In this document: positions 52,789 to 63,858 of the stretch, piece after piece
How the letters are laid out: each line of letters opens with the position of its first letter
Numbering within the stretch: the first letter of the stretch is position 1
The notes under the pieces: generated by a model
What the model was told of the DNA's origin: nothing
The model's input: only the letters and a program-made list of their open reading frames with translations
Databases searched by the model: none
Assembly: GCA_016931715.1 (NCBI GenBank)
Contig: JAFGEF010000038.1
Span: 51,924 to 115,923 of the forward strand
Source of the DNA: Sedimentisphaerales bacterium
GTDB taxonomy: Bacteria > Planctomycetota > Phycisphaerae > Sedimentisphaerales > Anaerobacaceae
Length of the DNA stretch: 64,000 nt
Direction of reading: 5' to 3'
Translations under genes and position numbers: made by a program

Positions 52789-55191
52789 TTATTTATCTTC
52801 CGATGTCACAGATGATTCTGCATCAAGTTTGTTTTTTGTGGGGTATTGGGTGATGTCCTTCTGCATCGCTTCAGTCAATAGCTCGATGATCTCCTTATTC
52901 CCACGTTGCCGGGCAAGATCTAACGCAGTCAGTCCACCATTGTCTTTTGCATCTATGTCTGCACCGCTGGCAATCAATAGTGCTACTATTTCCCTATTAC
53001 TACGCAAACATGCTATGTGCAACATGGTCCGGCCTACTGTATTCCTCTTATTTACCTCTGCATTAAAAGATAGGGAAAGTTTCACGAGATCAACATTATT
53101 ACGCTCAATAGCCTCTCGTAGCAGAGTACGTCCATCGGATAATGTGGCATTAACATCAGCGCCTGCGGAAAGGAGAAGTTTCGCTAAGTCAACATTATTG
53201 TTCGCGAAAGCACAAGCTAACGGCGTACGACCTTGAAAATCCTTAGTATTAATATCAGCGCCATAGGCTAAGAGAAGTTCGATTACGTCTCTGTGATCGC
53301 TCATCACTGCACGATAAAGAGCAGTCCTTAACATAGGGTTCTCCACACCTTCTATATAAGCTCCACTCTCAATGAAAGATCTTACCAAATCCACATTCCC
53401 GATAGCTGCTGCCTCCTGAAGCGATAGCGGTAGCTCAGGCGTTTCAGTTAATGTATATATAATCAGGTTGTCGATTCCTTCTTCATTATAGCGATAGGGA
53501 GCAACAAATATAGGACTGGTTGGCCAGACCCGCGGCGCTAATCCCTGCTGCTCTTTGAGCGTTTCTGCTAAATGTAATAAGGCCAGCGGCTCAAAGCAGT
53601 CAAATCGCACATAAATATCTTTATTGCTGGAAACAAAAAAACCATTGTAAAATTCTGTTGACAAGATATTGTCAGCGATACGACGGGCTATACCTAGGAA
53701 TTCCTCCTGCCTTGTCTTCTTATAAAGCTCAAGGAAGCCTAACAAACTATAAACATTGGCATTAGTTGTGTTTCTATTCAATGACGGTGCCTGACCAGGG
53801 ATCTCACCGATATCTCCGAAGCCGTTACCTTGAACGATATCCCTTGTCATTTGCCACATAAATGAATCGCCTGTTGCTTTATAGGCAGTGGCGTATGCCC
53901 ATAAAAACCCTGCATCAGCAAAGAGAGGCTCAGCAATACTTCCCTTGAGAGCGCCCGAAGAATTTTCTTCGAGCATGATTCCCTCAATAGGAGTCCCATC
54001 AGTAAGTATGGGCATGAATACATTGTCCTTTATTCGGTAGGATGCCTTACCCCATGCGGTTAATTCCTCCAAAGCCCATTGAGTAAACTCTTTTCCCTGT
54101 TCGCCAAGCTCTTCTCCCATCAACAACATACTCAACCATACGTGAGGCCTACCTTCTTCGGAAGAATACAGAGATCTCACTGATGTTGAAGGATCAACAA
54201 AAGGATTTATAGGAAACAATCCTACACGTCGATCACGAAAATGCTCTTCCATGCCACCCCCCACAAATGAGTTCTGACGATAGTTGTACAAATAAGGGCT
54301 TATGCCGGTATTAGGATGACGAGCATCAACGAACCGCTGTATAAGCCGCTTACTCCATACCAGCGGTGGTTCCTGGCCAGACAGCTGATGCAGCGTTATG
54401 GCGGCATGGGCAAGGCTTGTGCCAGTCGCCAAGAAACCCCTAGCCCAAGATACCTTGCTCGTAAAGAATGCCTCTCCGCCCTTGTATTCATTATCCCATG
54501 GTGTTTTTGCAGCAGTGAAGAGATCGATGTCAACCGCATCGCGGTTAAAATCAAGATTAGACCAGTCAATGATGTGCCCAGACCAATAGGCTTCGACGAA
54601 TCGCTGCGTTGCTTCCGGATTCACCTGCCACATCAATTCATAGTACGGATAATGTCTTTTTAGTGCATGCATGTTGCTATCGTTCCTTACCCTATCGCCC
54701 AATGCATCATAGGCGGTTATCTCTCCCCAATAGAATAAGCCGTTGGGAGTCCGCAGGTTATCAAAGGCGTATTTGACTGCCTGCTCGGCTGCATCGCGGT
54801 ATTTGGCGTTCCCAGTGAGTGCTGATAATCCGTCAAGGGTCCGCAATAAAGTCTGCTGAGAAGCAAAGTTGGAGAGAATCCACTCTTCAGTCTCCAGTGT
54901 TTGCGACAGATCACCCTTAGGGCTTATCCACTTGACCGGCTCATTGGTAGTGACATTGACGCCATCGACAAAGAGCGGCGTATGCTTCGGACCGTAGGTG
55001 TCTCTGCCATACTTAAGGACATTGTCAGCAAATTCACGCACAGCATCAAGATACCTGTTGGGATCTGAACTTGCTTTTTCTGCAACGGTTGGTTTAGTTA
55101 ACATCCTTTCACATCCAAAAATAATGAACATTAATATAATGGTAATTAAATTAATGTTAAAAATTTGTAATACCTTATACTTTATTAACAT
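52789..55191 (-). CDS. Lipoprotein with alpha-barrel polysaccharide-enzyme-like domain and C-terminal ankyrin repeats
   Basis: I start at ATG 55191 (GGGGA about 8 nt before; the track uses TTG 55206). A lipoprotein signal (LITIILMFIIFGC) leads. Residues about 45-590 look like an all-helical toroid used by many carbohydrate-active enzymes: repeated helices, GPKHTPLFVDGVNV, ILSNFASQQTLLRTLDGLSALTG, FYWGEITAYDALGD, NANVYSLLGFLELYKKT. The family could be a pectate-lyase-like or glycosidase group; I cannot fix it. Residues about 605-775 are four to five ankyrin repeats (LPLSLQEAAAIGNVDLVRSFIESGA; TALDLARQRGNKEIIELL). It is 30 nt downstream of the next such gene, same strand. Confidence 0.75.
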   Translation of the reverse strand: MLIKYKVLQIFNINLITIILMFIIFGCERMLTKPTVAEKASSDPNRYLDAVREFADNVLKYGRDTYGPKHTPLFVDGVNVTTNEPVKWISPKGDLSQTLETEEWILSNFASQQTLLRTLDGLSALTGNAKYRDAAEQAVKYAFDNLRTPNGLFYWGEITAYDALGDRVRNDSNMHALKRHYPYYELMWQVNPEATQRFVEAYWSGHIIDWSNLDFNRDAVDIDLFTAAKTPWDNEYKGGEAFFTSKVSWARGFLATGTSLAHAAITLHQLSGQEPPLVWSKRLIQRFVDARHPNTGISPYLYNYRQNSFVGGGMEEHFRDRRVGLFPINPFVDPSTSVRSLYSSEEGRPHVWLSMLLMGEELGEQGKEFTQWALEELTAWGKASYRIKDNVFMPILTDGTPIEGIMLEENSSGALKGSIAEPLFADAGFLWAYATAYKATGDSFMWQMTRDIVQGNGFGDIGEIPGQAPSLNRNTTNANVYSLLGFLELYKKTRQEEFLGIARRIADNILSTEFYNGFFVSSNKDIYVRFDCFEPLALLHLAETLKEQQGLAPRVWPTSPIFVAPYRYNEEGIDNLIIYTLTETPELPLSLQEAAAIGNVDLVRSFIESGAYIEGVENPMLRTALYRAVMSDHRDVIELLLAYGADINTKDFQGRTPLACAFANNNVDLAKLLLSAGADVNATLSDGRTLLREAIERNNVDLVKLSLSFNAEVNKRNTVGRTMLHIACLRSNREIVALLIASGADIDAKDNGGLTALDLARQRGNKEIIELLTEAMQKDITQYPTKNKLDAESSVTSEDK

Positions 55192-55221
55192 ATTACTAAT
55201 CCCCAAAAATCATATATATAA

Positions 55222-57351
55222 TTATTCCTTTGCTCCATGCTTTTTAAGCAGTTCAACTAATTCTTTATAATCCATCGCATCTGCAATTTCCAAGCAAGTG
55301 CGGCCGGTATCGCTTATCTTATTTACGTCAGCCCCTTTATCTATTAGCAGTGTCACCAAATCAGCAAAACCGAAATAACAGGCCCAGTGTAAAGGAGCAT
55401 AACCGAGCCAATCCTTTTCATTTATATCTGTACCGGCTTCCAGCATTTCATTAATCTTTTCAATGTTATGGTCGCGCACATACTGGTGCAGCATCTTTAC
55501 ATAGCCATGAGAAGTGCCATTGGGATCATGTTCAAACGCGCCTAAGTCAGGTTTTTTGCCTACAAAAGGCATACCAACATCAACACCTTTATCAATTGCA
55601 CTGCTTGCCGGTGCAAGTTTAAGAAAGTTATTCTGGGGGATACTACCGTCAGGATTACGCGGGGCTGACATCATGCTGTAGTCGAGGCTGAGGAAATCAC
55701 TATCGGCTAAGGCAATACCAACTTCAGCATCCCAGCTATTAGACTGACTGTCAACTCTTACACCAATAGAGTCTTGCCCTCCATATGAGAGGTTATTACG
55801 CAAAACATTGCCTGCTCCGCCACTGTTGGTCGTAAAATAATAATTAATTAGGTTATTCCATCCTGTACAATTATACAGAACCACACCTTGCCTGTTAGCG
55901 TTTAGATCAAATCCGCGATGGGGATTACCCCACGCAACGCAATTTATTAAAATATGCTTTCCTTGTCCCTGGCCAAGCTTAAAGCCATTGCCGTCTCCGG
56001 CAAAGAAAGGATGGTTCCAGATATTTACACCGTTATCCCAGGCATAACATTTCTCGAACCGGACACTATTGCCTGCAAACCATACATCAAAACCATCATC
56101 GGAATTATTCCATGATCTATTACCGATAAGAATATTACCTTCACCTAAAGAGTATACACCGAGAAATCCATCTGCATTGCCTCCATTTCTTAAGAATTCA
56201 ACGTTTTGATACGCATCGCAATCAAGAATAAGATTTTGTGCGGCCCCAGAGTAAATTGCGATGTCTGCATTTTGGCCAATTACCTGCTCCACTACATTGT
56301 GATGTGCTCCTTCACCTCCTAAACTCAGTCCTCTATGAACATCAGTAATGACAATTCCTTGAATATGCCAATAGGCACCTTTAACCATAAACCCGACGTC
56401 AGACTCTGTGGAATACAGGGTATTCACTGTAGAACAATCAAAGACGGGTACTTCTCCAGGAAATGCTTTAATAAGAATTGGCTTACCTGAAAGACCGGAT
56501 TTATCGATATGAACGGTTTGTGTGCACACATACGTTCCTCCACGAACTATAATAGTATCACCTGGCTCTGCGATCTCTATAGCAAAGGTTATTGAACTAA
56601 ATGGACTCTTCAATGTTCCTGGATTATCATTTCCTCCATTGGTAGCTACATAGTACACAGACCGCTTTAATAATTTTGCTATTTCTTGGTATCCATTTAT
56701 CCTTACTTGCGCCGTTGGCTCTTGTAGTCTTATTTTGAGTACAGATATTTTGTTTTGAAGCCATAGATAAGCAGTATGACCGCGATTATCAACTATGTCA
56801 ATATCAGCTCCGCTATTAATAAGCAACTCTACGATATCCTTATGTCGCCTTTCAGCTGCATAATACAATGGCGAAAAGCCGGAATTATCTCTTGCGTTAA
56901 TATCAGTATTATTGTCTAACAGTAATTGGATAATATTAAGCATATTTGCCTGAGATTCGCCTTCACTAGATGACCCTGCTCCGGAAGCATAATGCAGTGG
57001 CACACGCCCGGCGTTATCTTTAATATCAAGACGGGCACCTTGTGCGATTAAAAGCTTGACAATATCGATATGACCCGCTGAGGCGGCACTATGCAAAGGA
57101 GTCCTGCCATACTTATCAACAGCATTTACGGCAGCACCTTGCGCTATTAGCTTTTTCACCTCATCTCCACGACCATTGGTAACGGCAGTAAAGAGCGCCT
57201 GAGTCAATTCCTCTTGACCTTGCTCAACTTGCACGTACTGTTGCGGTTCAGTGTTTTGAGCAGATAAAATAGAAGGCTCTAAGAATACAATAAGGCAAAC
57301 AGATATTAAAATGACTTTAAGAATTGAATGATTCTTTCGTTGGTTTTTCAT
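55222..57351 (-). CDS. Secreted beta-helix (PL9-like) protein with ankyrin repeats at both ends
   Basis: 709 residues; AAGGAG precedes the ATG and a signal peptide (VILISVCLIVFLEPSILSA) leads. Residues about 45-205: five ankyrin repeats (YGRTPLHSAASAGHIDIVKLLIAQGA). Residues about 230-605: right-handed beta-helix starting YYVATNGGNDNPGTLKSPF, with GDTIIVRGGTY, DGFDVW, GDGNGFKLGQGQGKH and HRGFDLNAN, the motif series of PL9 pectate lyases, including the Lys in GNGFKLG. Residues about 615-709: three more ankyrin repeats. It probably degrades pectin outside the cell; the ankyrin parts on an exported enzyme are unusual. Confidence 0.82.
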   Translation of the reverse strand: MKNQRKNHSILKVILISVCLIVFLEPSILSAQNTEPQQYVQVEQGQEELTQALFTAVTNGRGDEVKKLIAQGAAVNAVDKYGRTPLHSAASAGHIDIVKLLIAQGARLDIKDNAGRVPLHYASGAGSSSEGESQANMLNIIQLLLDNNTDINARDNSGFSPLYYAAERRHKDIVELLINSGADIDIVDNRGHTAYLWLQNKISVLKIRLQEPTAQVRINGYQEIAKLLKRSVYYVATNGGNDNPGTLKSPFSSITFAIEIAEPGDTIIVRGGTYVCTQTVHIDKSGLSGKPILIKAFPGEVPVFDCSTVNTLYSTESDVGFMVKGAYWHIQGIVITDVHRGLSLGGEGAHHNVVEQVIGQNADIAIYSGAAQNLILDCDAYQNVEFLRNGGNADGFLGVYSLGEGNILIGNRSWNNSDDGFDVWFAGNSVRFEKCYAWDNGVNIWNHPFFAGDGNGFKLGQGQGKHILINCVAWGNPHRGFDLNANRQGVVLYNCTGWNNLINYYFTTNSGGAGNVLRNNLSYGGQDSIGVRVDSQSNSWDAEVGIALADSDFLSLDYSMMSAPRNPDGSIPQNNFLKLAPASSAIDKGVDVGMPFVGKKPDLGAFEHDPNGTSHGYVKMLHQYVRDHNIEKINEMLEAGTDINEKDWLGYAPLHWACYFGFADLVTLLIDKGADVNKISDTGRTCLEIADAMDYKELVELLKKHGAKE

Positions 57352-57534
57352 AATACCTGCTCCTTAAATTCAAAGATAATATGTCAACCACAAGATAATG
57401 AAACAGATGTTGTTTGATTATTATAATCTTGGTTAGTAACTACGGCAATATAGAAAAATGTTTAGCCTGAAATAGTTTATTGAAACCATTCAATGAATTT
57501 CCGAGCTTCCCGTTATGTTGATATTTTTGAAAGA

Positions 57535-57723
57535 TTCTGCAAAATTGAAGTTAGGCATATATTGTATAAAGAAAATCTGTTTAAAAGATTTTCTTTATAC
57601 AATCTGGCGCATTGCTGTAACTGCTTATTCATGAGTAATTTAACTTCATTGTTTAAGAAAGAAAAAATTAAACACAGGCAATTTTTTCTTTCTTAAAGTA
57701 TGTCTAACTTCAATTTTGCAGAA
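57535..57723. mobile_element. MITE-like element A with two internal hairpins
   Basis: 25-bp inverted ends (TTCTGCAAAATTGAAGTTAGGCATA at 57535-57559, complement with one mismatch at 57699-57723). Inside, a 15-bp hairpin (57563-57601) and an 18-bp hairpin (57652-57697). Direct repeats TTGATATTTTTGA at 57518-57530 and 57728-57740 resemble a target-site duplication. No coding frame. A related copy lies at 60031. Confidence 0.85.
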
Positions 57724-57955
57724 CTCATTGATATTTTTGATTTAAAGAGGTCGGTTATGAAGTTTTTTAAGGGACACGAAATTTTTAAATTACAGGTTTT
57801 GCTGTGACTTATTCATCCGCAGGCGGCTGCCTGAGCAAGCTTTCTTCTTGATAGTTCGAGGTCATTTTTGTAAAATTACTGATGTTTTATGCATTAGCAT
57901 AGATTTACGTAAGTTTTTGAAACTGTAGTTGACATACTTTGATAAGAGGAAGAAA

Positions 57956-60022
57956 ATGAGTACATTTCGTAACACACGCCGTGATTTTTTGTCGCAGTCG
58001 GTTTATTTTGGGACTGCTGTAGTTGCCTCCAGCCCGCTTGTTAAACTTTTTGCAATGAATTCTGATGTATTGAATACCCAGCCCGCCAGGCTCACCAAAA
58101 TTGTGCCTGACGGCAAACCCCACAAGTTTGAAACCAGGAACAAGCAGTTTCTCATCGATGGTGATCCAACGATAATCATTGCCGGCGAAATGCACTTCGG
58201 CCGCATCCTCCCCGAGGATTTTGAAACCCGCGTCAAGCAGGCAAGGGCTATGGGACTCAACACTCTGTCCTTCTATCTTTTCTGGAATCTCACCGAGCCG
58301 CAGGAAGGCAAGTTCGACTTCACAGGCAGGAATGATATCCGGCGCATGTTCAAGATATGCCAGGACAACGGCATGTGGGTTATCCTTCGCCCGGGCCCCT
58401 ACTGCTGTGCCGAGGTCGAATACGGCGGAATTCCCTACTGGACCTGCAAATACCCTGATGTAAAAATCCGTACCAATGATCCCAAATACGTCGAATGGTC
58501 CAAACGCTATATCGAACGCATCGGCAAGGAAGTCGCCGACATGCAGGTTACTAAGGGCGGCCCCATTCTTATGGTCCAGATGGAAAATGAGTTCGGCATG
58601 GTCGCCTACGCTTCCGGCGGCTTCGCCTACATGAACTCCCTGCAAACAATTTTCCGCGATGCCGGTTTCGAGGTTCCCCTCATGGTCTGCGATCCAGGCG
58701 GTGCAGGAGGCGGTCGAGGCGGCAGCACCTATCCCGCTGACGTCCTCCGCGGTCCCAACGGCCTGGGAGCCTCTGAAATGTCCATCAGGCAGGTCGCGGC
58801 GGCGCTCGGCGATTTACCCATCTACTCACCCGAAATTTACACTGCATGGTTCTCCGGCTGGGGTCAGCCCGTGGCCACGCGTCATACCTCTATCCAGGAG
58901 GTCGCAAACGAAACATCCTTCTTCCTCGACCACAACGTCTCCTGGTGCTATTACATGTTCTTCGGCGGCACGAACTGGGGATTCAACACCGGCTGCAACG
59001 AGTTCCTCCCCTTGCAGACATCTTATAATTACAGCGCACCTGTTGATGAAGCCGGGCGCATCACGCCCAAGTTCAATGCTCTTCGCGCCGTTATCGCCGA
59101 GAAAACCGGTCGCAATCTCCCCGAACCGCCGCTTGAACCTGTAGTCGCTGCGCTGCCGACAATCAAGTTCACAGAACATGAACCGCTCATCGAGTGGCTC
59201 CCCGCCGGGCCGACTGCCGCCTCCGCCAAACCAATATCGATGGAAAACCTGAACCAGGACTACGGCTTCGTTCTCTACCGAAAAACTTTCCCAATGGGCG
59301 TTAAAGGCACGCTCGAGCTGCGCCAAGCACGCGACTACACCATCACAATAGTCAACGGCAAGACAGTTGGTAAGTCCTTTCTCGGTCTGGGTGTCGACAG
59401 CAATAAAATCACGCTCAACGAAACTGGTCCAGTGACACTCGATCTGCTCGTCCACAATCTCGGCCGCATTTCCGTCATAACCAGCGCCAACTCGCAGAAC
59501 CGCGCCATAAAAGGCCTTGTCGATGGCGCCTACCTCGATGGTAATGAGCTGACCGACTGGCAAATCTATTCCCTCCCTATGCCAAAAGTCGATGGTTTTA
59601 AAGCCTCAGCCGCTCCCCACACCGGCCCGACTTTCTACCATGCCGCGTTCAATATAGACAAACCCGTTTCCACTTTTCTTGATATGCGAAACTTTAGCTT
59701 CGGTGTGGTCTGGGTCAATGGTTACAACCTTGGCCGCTTCTGGGATCGCGGCGGGACACGCTCTCTGTTTCTTTCCGGGCACTTCCTCAAATCCGGTACA
59801 AATGACATCATCGTTCTGGAACTCCATGATCCCCCGAAGACTCCCGAGATTGCCGGCACTGTCGATATGATTTCAACAGAACCGGTTCCGTTTGCCATCC
59901 GCCTCGATAACGCTGCTGCAGGCGGCGGAACAAATCTGGGTCGTCGTGGTGCGGGAAGCACAGTTAGTCCTGGCGCTGGCGGCGCTCGCAGCGCACCCAT
60001 GATTCCGCCAGGGGGCAATTGA
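57956..60022 (+). CDS. GH35-family glycoside hydrolase (beta-galactosidase type), Tat-exported
   Basis: I start at ATG 57956, after AAGAGGAAGAA. The 688-residue product begins with a Tat signal (NTRRDFLSQSVYFGTAV). GH35 motifs follow: MHFGRILPEDFETRVKQARAMGLNTLSFYLFW, GPYCCAEVEYGGIPYW, QMENEFG (acid/base Glu) and SPEIYTAWFSGWG (nucleophile Glu), then beta-sandwich domains, with FNSFGVVWVNGYNLGRFW-like (observed FSFGVVWVNGYNLGRFW) typical of the C-terminal jelly roll. It ends in a Gly-rich tail (GGTNLGRRGAGS). It removes beta-linked galactose, fitting galactan side chains of pectin. Codons are strongly C/G-ended, unlike its neighbours, and it is bracketed by MITE-like copies, suggesting transfer. 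Confidence 0.9.
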   Translation: MSTFRNTRRDFLSQSVYFGTAVVASSPLVKLFAMNSDVLNTQPARLTKIVPDGKPHKFETRNKQFLIDGDPTIIIAGEMHFGRILPEDFETRVKQARAMGLNTLSFYLFWNLTEPQEGKFDFTGRNDIRRMFKICQDNGMWVILRPGPYCCAEVEYGGIPYWTCKYPDVKIRTNDPKYVEWSKRYIERIGKEVADMQVTKGGPILMVQMENEFGMVAYASGGFAYMNSLQTIFRDAGFEVPLMVCDPGGAGGGRGGSTYPADVLRGPNGLGASEMSIRQVAAALGDLPIYSPEIYTAWFSGWGQPVATRHTSIQEVANETSFFLDHNVSWCYYMFFGGTNWGFNTGCNEFLPLQTSYNYSAPVDEAGRITPKFNALRAVIAEKTGRNLPEPPLEPVVAALPTIKFTEHEPLIEWLPAGPTAASAKPISMENLNQDYGFVLYRKTFPMGVKGTLELRQARDYTITIVNGKTVGKSFLGLGVDSNKITLNETGPVTLDLLVHNLGRISVITSANSQNRAIKGLVDGAYLDGNELTDWQIYSLPMPKVDGFKASAAPHTGPTFYHAAFNIDKPVSTFLDMRNFSFGVVWVNGYNLGRFWDRGGTRSLFLSGHFLKSGTNDIIVLELHDPPKTPEIAGTVDMISTEPVPFAIRLDNAAAGGGTNLGRRGAGSTVSPGAGGARSAPMIPPGGN

Positions 60023-60030
60023 TTGAATTT

Positions 60031-60225
60031 AATAACAAGAATTTTGCAAAAATAAGAAAAGGCATATATTATTTAAGAAAATCGCCGAATGATTTTCTTA
60101 AAATAATAAATTATCGTCCGTATAACTCTTTAATATGTAATATTTTACGTTTAGAAAGAAAAAATTATACAATAAATTTTTTCTTTCCAAAGTATGCCTT
60201 TTCTTATTTTTGCAAAACTCTTATT
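60031..60225. mobile_element. MITE-like element B with two internal hairpins
   Basis: Inverted ends sharing 25 bp (TTTTGCAAAAATAAGAAAAG then GCATA; 60042-60066 and 60193-60217), embedded in imperfect AATAA flanks. Internal hairpins TTTAAGAAAATC/GATTTTCTTAAA (60072-60102) and GAAAGAAAAAATT/AATTTTTTCTTTC (60154-60187) correspond in order and sequence to those of element A, though the ends differ. It starts 9 nt after the GH35 stop. Confidence 0.85.
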
Positions 60226-60263
60226 ACTAAGTTGAAGTTTGAATATAGAAAACACAGGTTGTT

Positions 60264-61208
<945 letters not shown>

Positions 61209-62234
61209 CTATTTTCCTTTTTCTTTTGAACTCTTTTCGTATTCCTCGATAAGTTTTTCGTTTTCCGCGATTTTCATATCAGCATCAGTCATCATAATTA
61301 CAAGCCGCTCGAATGTCACCTTAGGCTCCCAGTTAAGAATATTTTTTGCTTTCGAAAAATCTCCGAGCAGCAGGTCAACTTCAGTCGGCCTGAAATATCT
61401 CTTGTCGATTTCAACATACTCTCGCCAGTCCATGCCAAGGTGCTGAAAAACTGCTTCCACGAATTCTCTGACGGAATGAGTCTGTCCTGTAGCGATAACA
61501 AAATCATCAGGCTTTTCCTGCTGAAGCATGAGCCACATCGCCTCGATGTAGTCACCCGCAAATCCCCAGTCACGTTTGGCATCGAGATTACCGAGATATA
61601 ACTTGTCCTGCAGTCCGAGCTTGATTCTCGCTGCGGCACGGGTGATTTTTCTGGTAACAAATGTCTCACCTCGCCTTGGCGATTCATGATTAAAGAGGAT
61701 TCCGTTACAGGCAAATATGCCGTAAGCTTCGCGATAGTTCACAGTCTGCCAGTAACTATATACCTTCGCACAGGCATAGGGACTTCTCGGATAAAAAGGA
61801 GTCTTTTCTGTTTGCGGCGTCTCGACTACCTTGCCGAACATTTCACTGCTCGACGCCTGATAAAACTTTACAGATTTGCCGCAGGAACGTATTGCCTCAA
61901 GCAATCTCAGCGTGCCGAGAGCATCAGTATTTACGGTATAAATGGGCATATCAAAACTGACACGGACGTGACTTTGCGCTCCCAGGTTATAAATCTCATC
62001 CGGTTTAATCTCGTTTATTATTGTCGAGAGATTGCTGCCATCGGTTAAATCGCCGTAAATCAGCCGGAGTTTGGGCTGCTCATGCGGGTCCTTGTATAAA
62101 TGGTCGATTCTTCCTGTATGAAAGGTTGAACTTCGGCGTATTAATCCCCAAACTTCATATCCTTTTTTCAAAAGGAATTCAACAAGATATGAACCATCCT
62201 GTCCCGTTATACCTGTTATTAATGCTTTTTTCAT
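61209..62234 (-). CDS. gmd: GDP-mannose 4,6-dehydratase
   Basis: First step to GDP-fucose and related sugars. 341 residues: [27 protein letters not shown] (NADP site), [25 protein letters not shown] (YxxxK), [19 protein letters not shown] and the C-terminal [11 protein letters not shown]. All are diagnostic of Gmd. AAAAAGG precedes the ATG. Upstream of fcl in the same operon. Product is used for surface polysaccharide. Confidence 0.97.
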   Translation of the reverse strand: MKKALITGITGQDGSYLVEFLLKKGYEVWGLIRRSSTFHTGRIDHLYKDPHEQPKLRLIYGDLTDGSNLSTIINEIKPDEIYNLGAQSHVRVSFDMPIYTVNTDALGTLRLLEAIRSCGKSVKFYQASSSEMFGKVVETPQTEKTPFYPRSPYACAKVYSYWQTVNYREAYGIFACNGILFNHESPRRGETFVTRKITRAAARIKLGLQDKLYLGNLDAKRDWGFAGDYIEAMWLMLQQEKPDDFVIATGQTHSVREFVEAVFQHLGMDWREYVEIDKRYFRPTEVDLLLGDFSKAKNILNWEPKVTFERLVIMMTDADMKIAENEKLIEEYEKSSKEKGK

Positions 62235-62348
62235 AAAGTACCTTTTTAAGTAAAAGCAATTCGATTAAGTAACCATTCACCAATATTAAGAATAACAGTT
62301 ATTTGTCCATAGAGCAAGCAGAGATTTATGGAAACTTAACTGTGTGCT

Positions 62349-63710
62349 TTACTCTATACCATAGGCTTTCATTTTTAATCTGAGTGTTTTGCGGTCAATT
62401 CCAAGTGATTCGGCGGTGTTGCCTCTGTGGCCGTTAAATTGTTTCAGCGCTTTAATAATGTGCTCTTTTTCCATATCGACAAGGCGTCTGACCTTGTCTT
62501 CGCTGTTACCCTGTATTTCCGAAACAGGATCAATCGTCAGGCCGTAATACAGCAGGTCGGCAGGTTCTATTGTTTCATGTTCCGTTAAAACAACCGCCCG
62601 CTCTATGGCATTCTCCAGTTCTCTTACATTTCCCGGCCAGTCATATTCGACCAGGGCGTGCATCGCTTCGTCTGAAATGCCTTTGATATTTTTTCCTCTT
62701 TTTTTATTATATTTTTCCAGGAAGTGCTTTGTAAGCAGAGGTATATCGCCTTTTCTTTCACGAAGCGGCGGGATTGTAATAGGAACCACGCTCAGCCTGT
62801 AAAACAAGTCTTCACGAAAAGTCCCGTCTTTTACCGACTGTACTAAATCTTTATTGGTAGCCGCAATAATTCGCACATCAACTTTCACAACCTGTGAGCT
62901 TCCGACCTTTATAATTTCACGTTCCTGCAGGACCCTGAGCAGTTTTGACTGAATGCTCAGGCTTACGTTGCCTATTTCATCGAAAAATAAAGTTCCTCCG
63001 TTTGCCAGCTCGAATCGGCCGTATTTTGTTTCCACAGCACCGGTGAAAGAGCCTTTGACATGGCCGAACAGCTCGCTTTCGAAAAGACTCTCTACCAAAC
63101 TGCTGCAATCCACCGCAACGAATGATTTATCATTCCTGCTGCTGCATCTGTGTATTGCTCGTGCAATTACTTCCTTGCCTGTCCCGCTTTCACCTGTGAT
63201 TAAAACTGTCGTATCGGTCGGCCCGACCTTGCGAACAAGCTGCTCGACTGATTTCATCGAATCTTCGCTGCCTATTATCACTTCCTGACCTAATCCTAAT
63301 TTCAGCTCGGTGCGCAATAAGAGATTTTCAAGGGCAAGCTCTCTTGTACTGAGCGCACGCTGGACTATCATTCGAAGGCTTTCGGGAGTGAATGGCTTGG
63401 GAATGAAATCATATGCTCCCTGCTTCATTGCCTCGACGGCGGATTCTACAGTCGCATGACCTGTGATAACTACGACGACAATATCCGGATTGTCCTGCTT
63501 TATAATTTTCAAGACTTCCAGGCCGTTCAGGCCGGGCATTTTCAAGTCGAGAATTACGAGGTCGTAAGATTTTTCTTTCAGCATCTCCAGACCTTTGATA
63601 CCGTTACCGGCGGTTTCGACATTATAGCCTTTGCGTGAAAGAGTCTGCAGGCACGAATCCCTCATGCTCTCTTCGTCGTCAATAACCAGAATATTGGCAT
63701 TTTTAATCAA
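62349..63710 (-). CDS. Sigma-54-dependent response regulator (NtrC family)
   Basis: 453 residues, TTG start with AAAGG 8 nt upstream. Receiver domain 1-120 ([11 protein letters not shown], phospho-acceptor Asp in [11 protein letters not shown], Lys in YDFIPKPF); AAA+ domain about 145-380 (Walker [30 protein letters not shown] loop with Ser for the first Ala of GAFTGA, Walker [18 protein letters not shown]); C-terminal Fis-type HTH ([20 protein letters not shown]). It activates RpoN-dependent promoters; rpoN itself is in this window. No cognate histidine kinase is visible; targets unknown. Confidence 0.95.
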   Translation of the reverse strand: MIKNANILVIDDEESMRDSCLQTLSRKGYNVETAGNGIKGLEMLKEKSYDLVILDLKMPGLNGLEVLKIIKQDNPDIVVVVITGHATVESAVEAMKQGAYDFIPKPFTPESLRMIVQRALSTRELALENLLLRTELKLGLGQEVIIGSEDSMKSVEQLVRKVGPTDTTVLITGESGTGKEVIARAIHRCSSRNDKSFVAVDCSSLVESLFESELFGHVKGSFTGAVETKYGRFELANGGTLFFDEIGNVSLSIQSKLLRVLQEREIIKVGSSQVVKVDVRIIAATNKDLVQSVKDGTFREDLFYRLSVVPITIPPLRERKGDIPLLTKHFLEKYNKKRGKNIKGISDEAMHALVEYDWPGNVRELENAIERAVVLTEHETIEPADLLYYGLTIDPVSEIQGNSEDKVRRLVDMEKEHIIKALKQFNGHRGNTAESLGIDRKTLRLKMKAYGIE

Positions 63711-63858
63711 TTACTTAGCCTTTGTGCCCAAGATACTGCTTAATTGAAGTCAGGCGCACTTTAAGAAAAAGGTTTTCAATCGTTCATAATAATTAAAAAT
63801 AGCAGTTTTCCGCTCCGTGAGCAAGTAAATATTGATGGATAAATCACCCCGCCAGAAG

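Noticed and set aside
57810-57866. 18-codon minus-strand ORF (MTSNYQEESLLRQPPADE) upstream of GH35
   Set aside because: No ribosome site and too short to judge; possibly a relic of another gene.
57929-57934. TTGACA upstream of GH35 as a -35 box
   Set aside because: Only 21 nt separate it from the start codon, leaving no room for a -10 and leader.
57905-58645. Minus-strand ORF of 246 aa, and another of 245 aa at 58826-59563
   Set aside because: Antisense shadows of the GH35 gene; long only because that gene has GC-ended codons. No ribosome site or recognisable motif.
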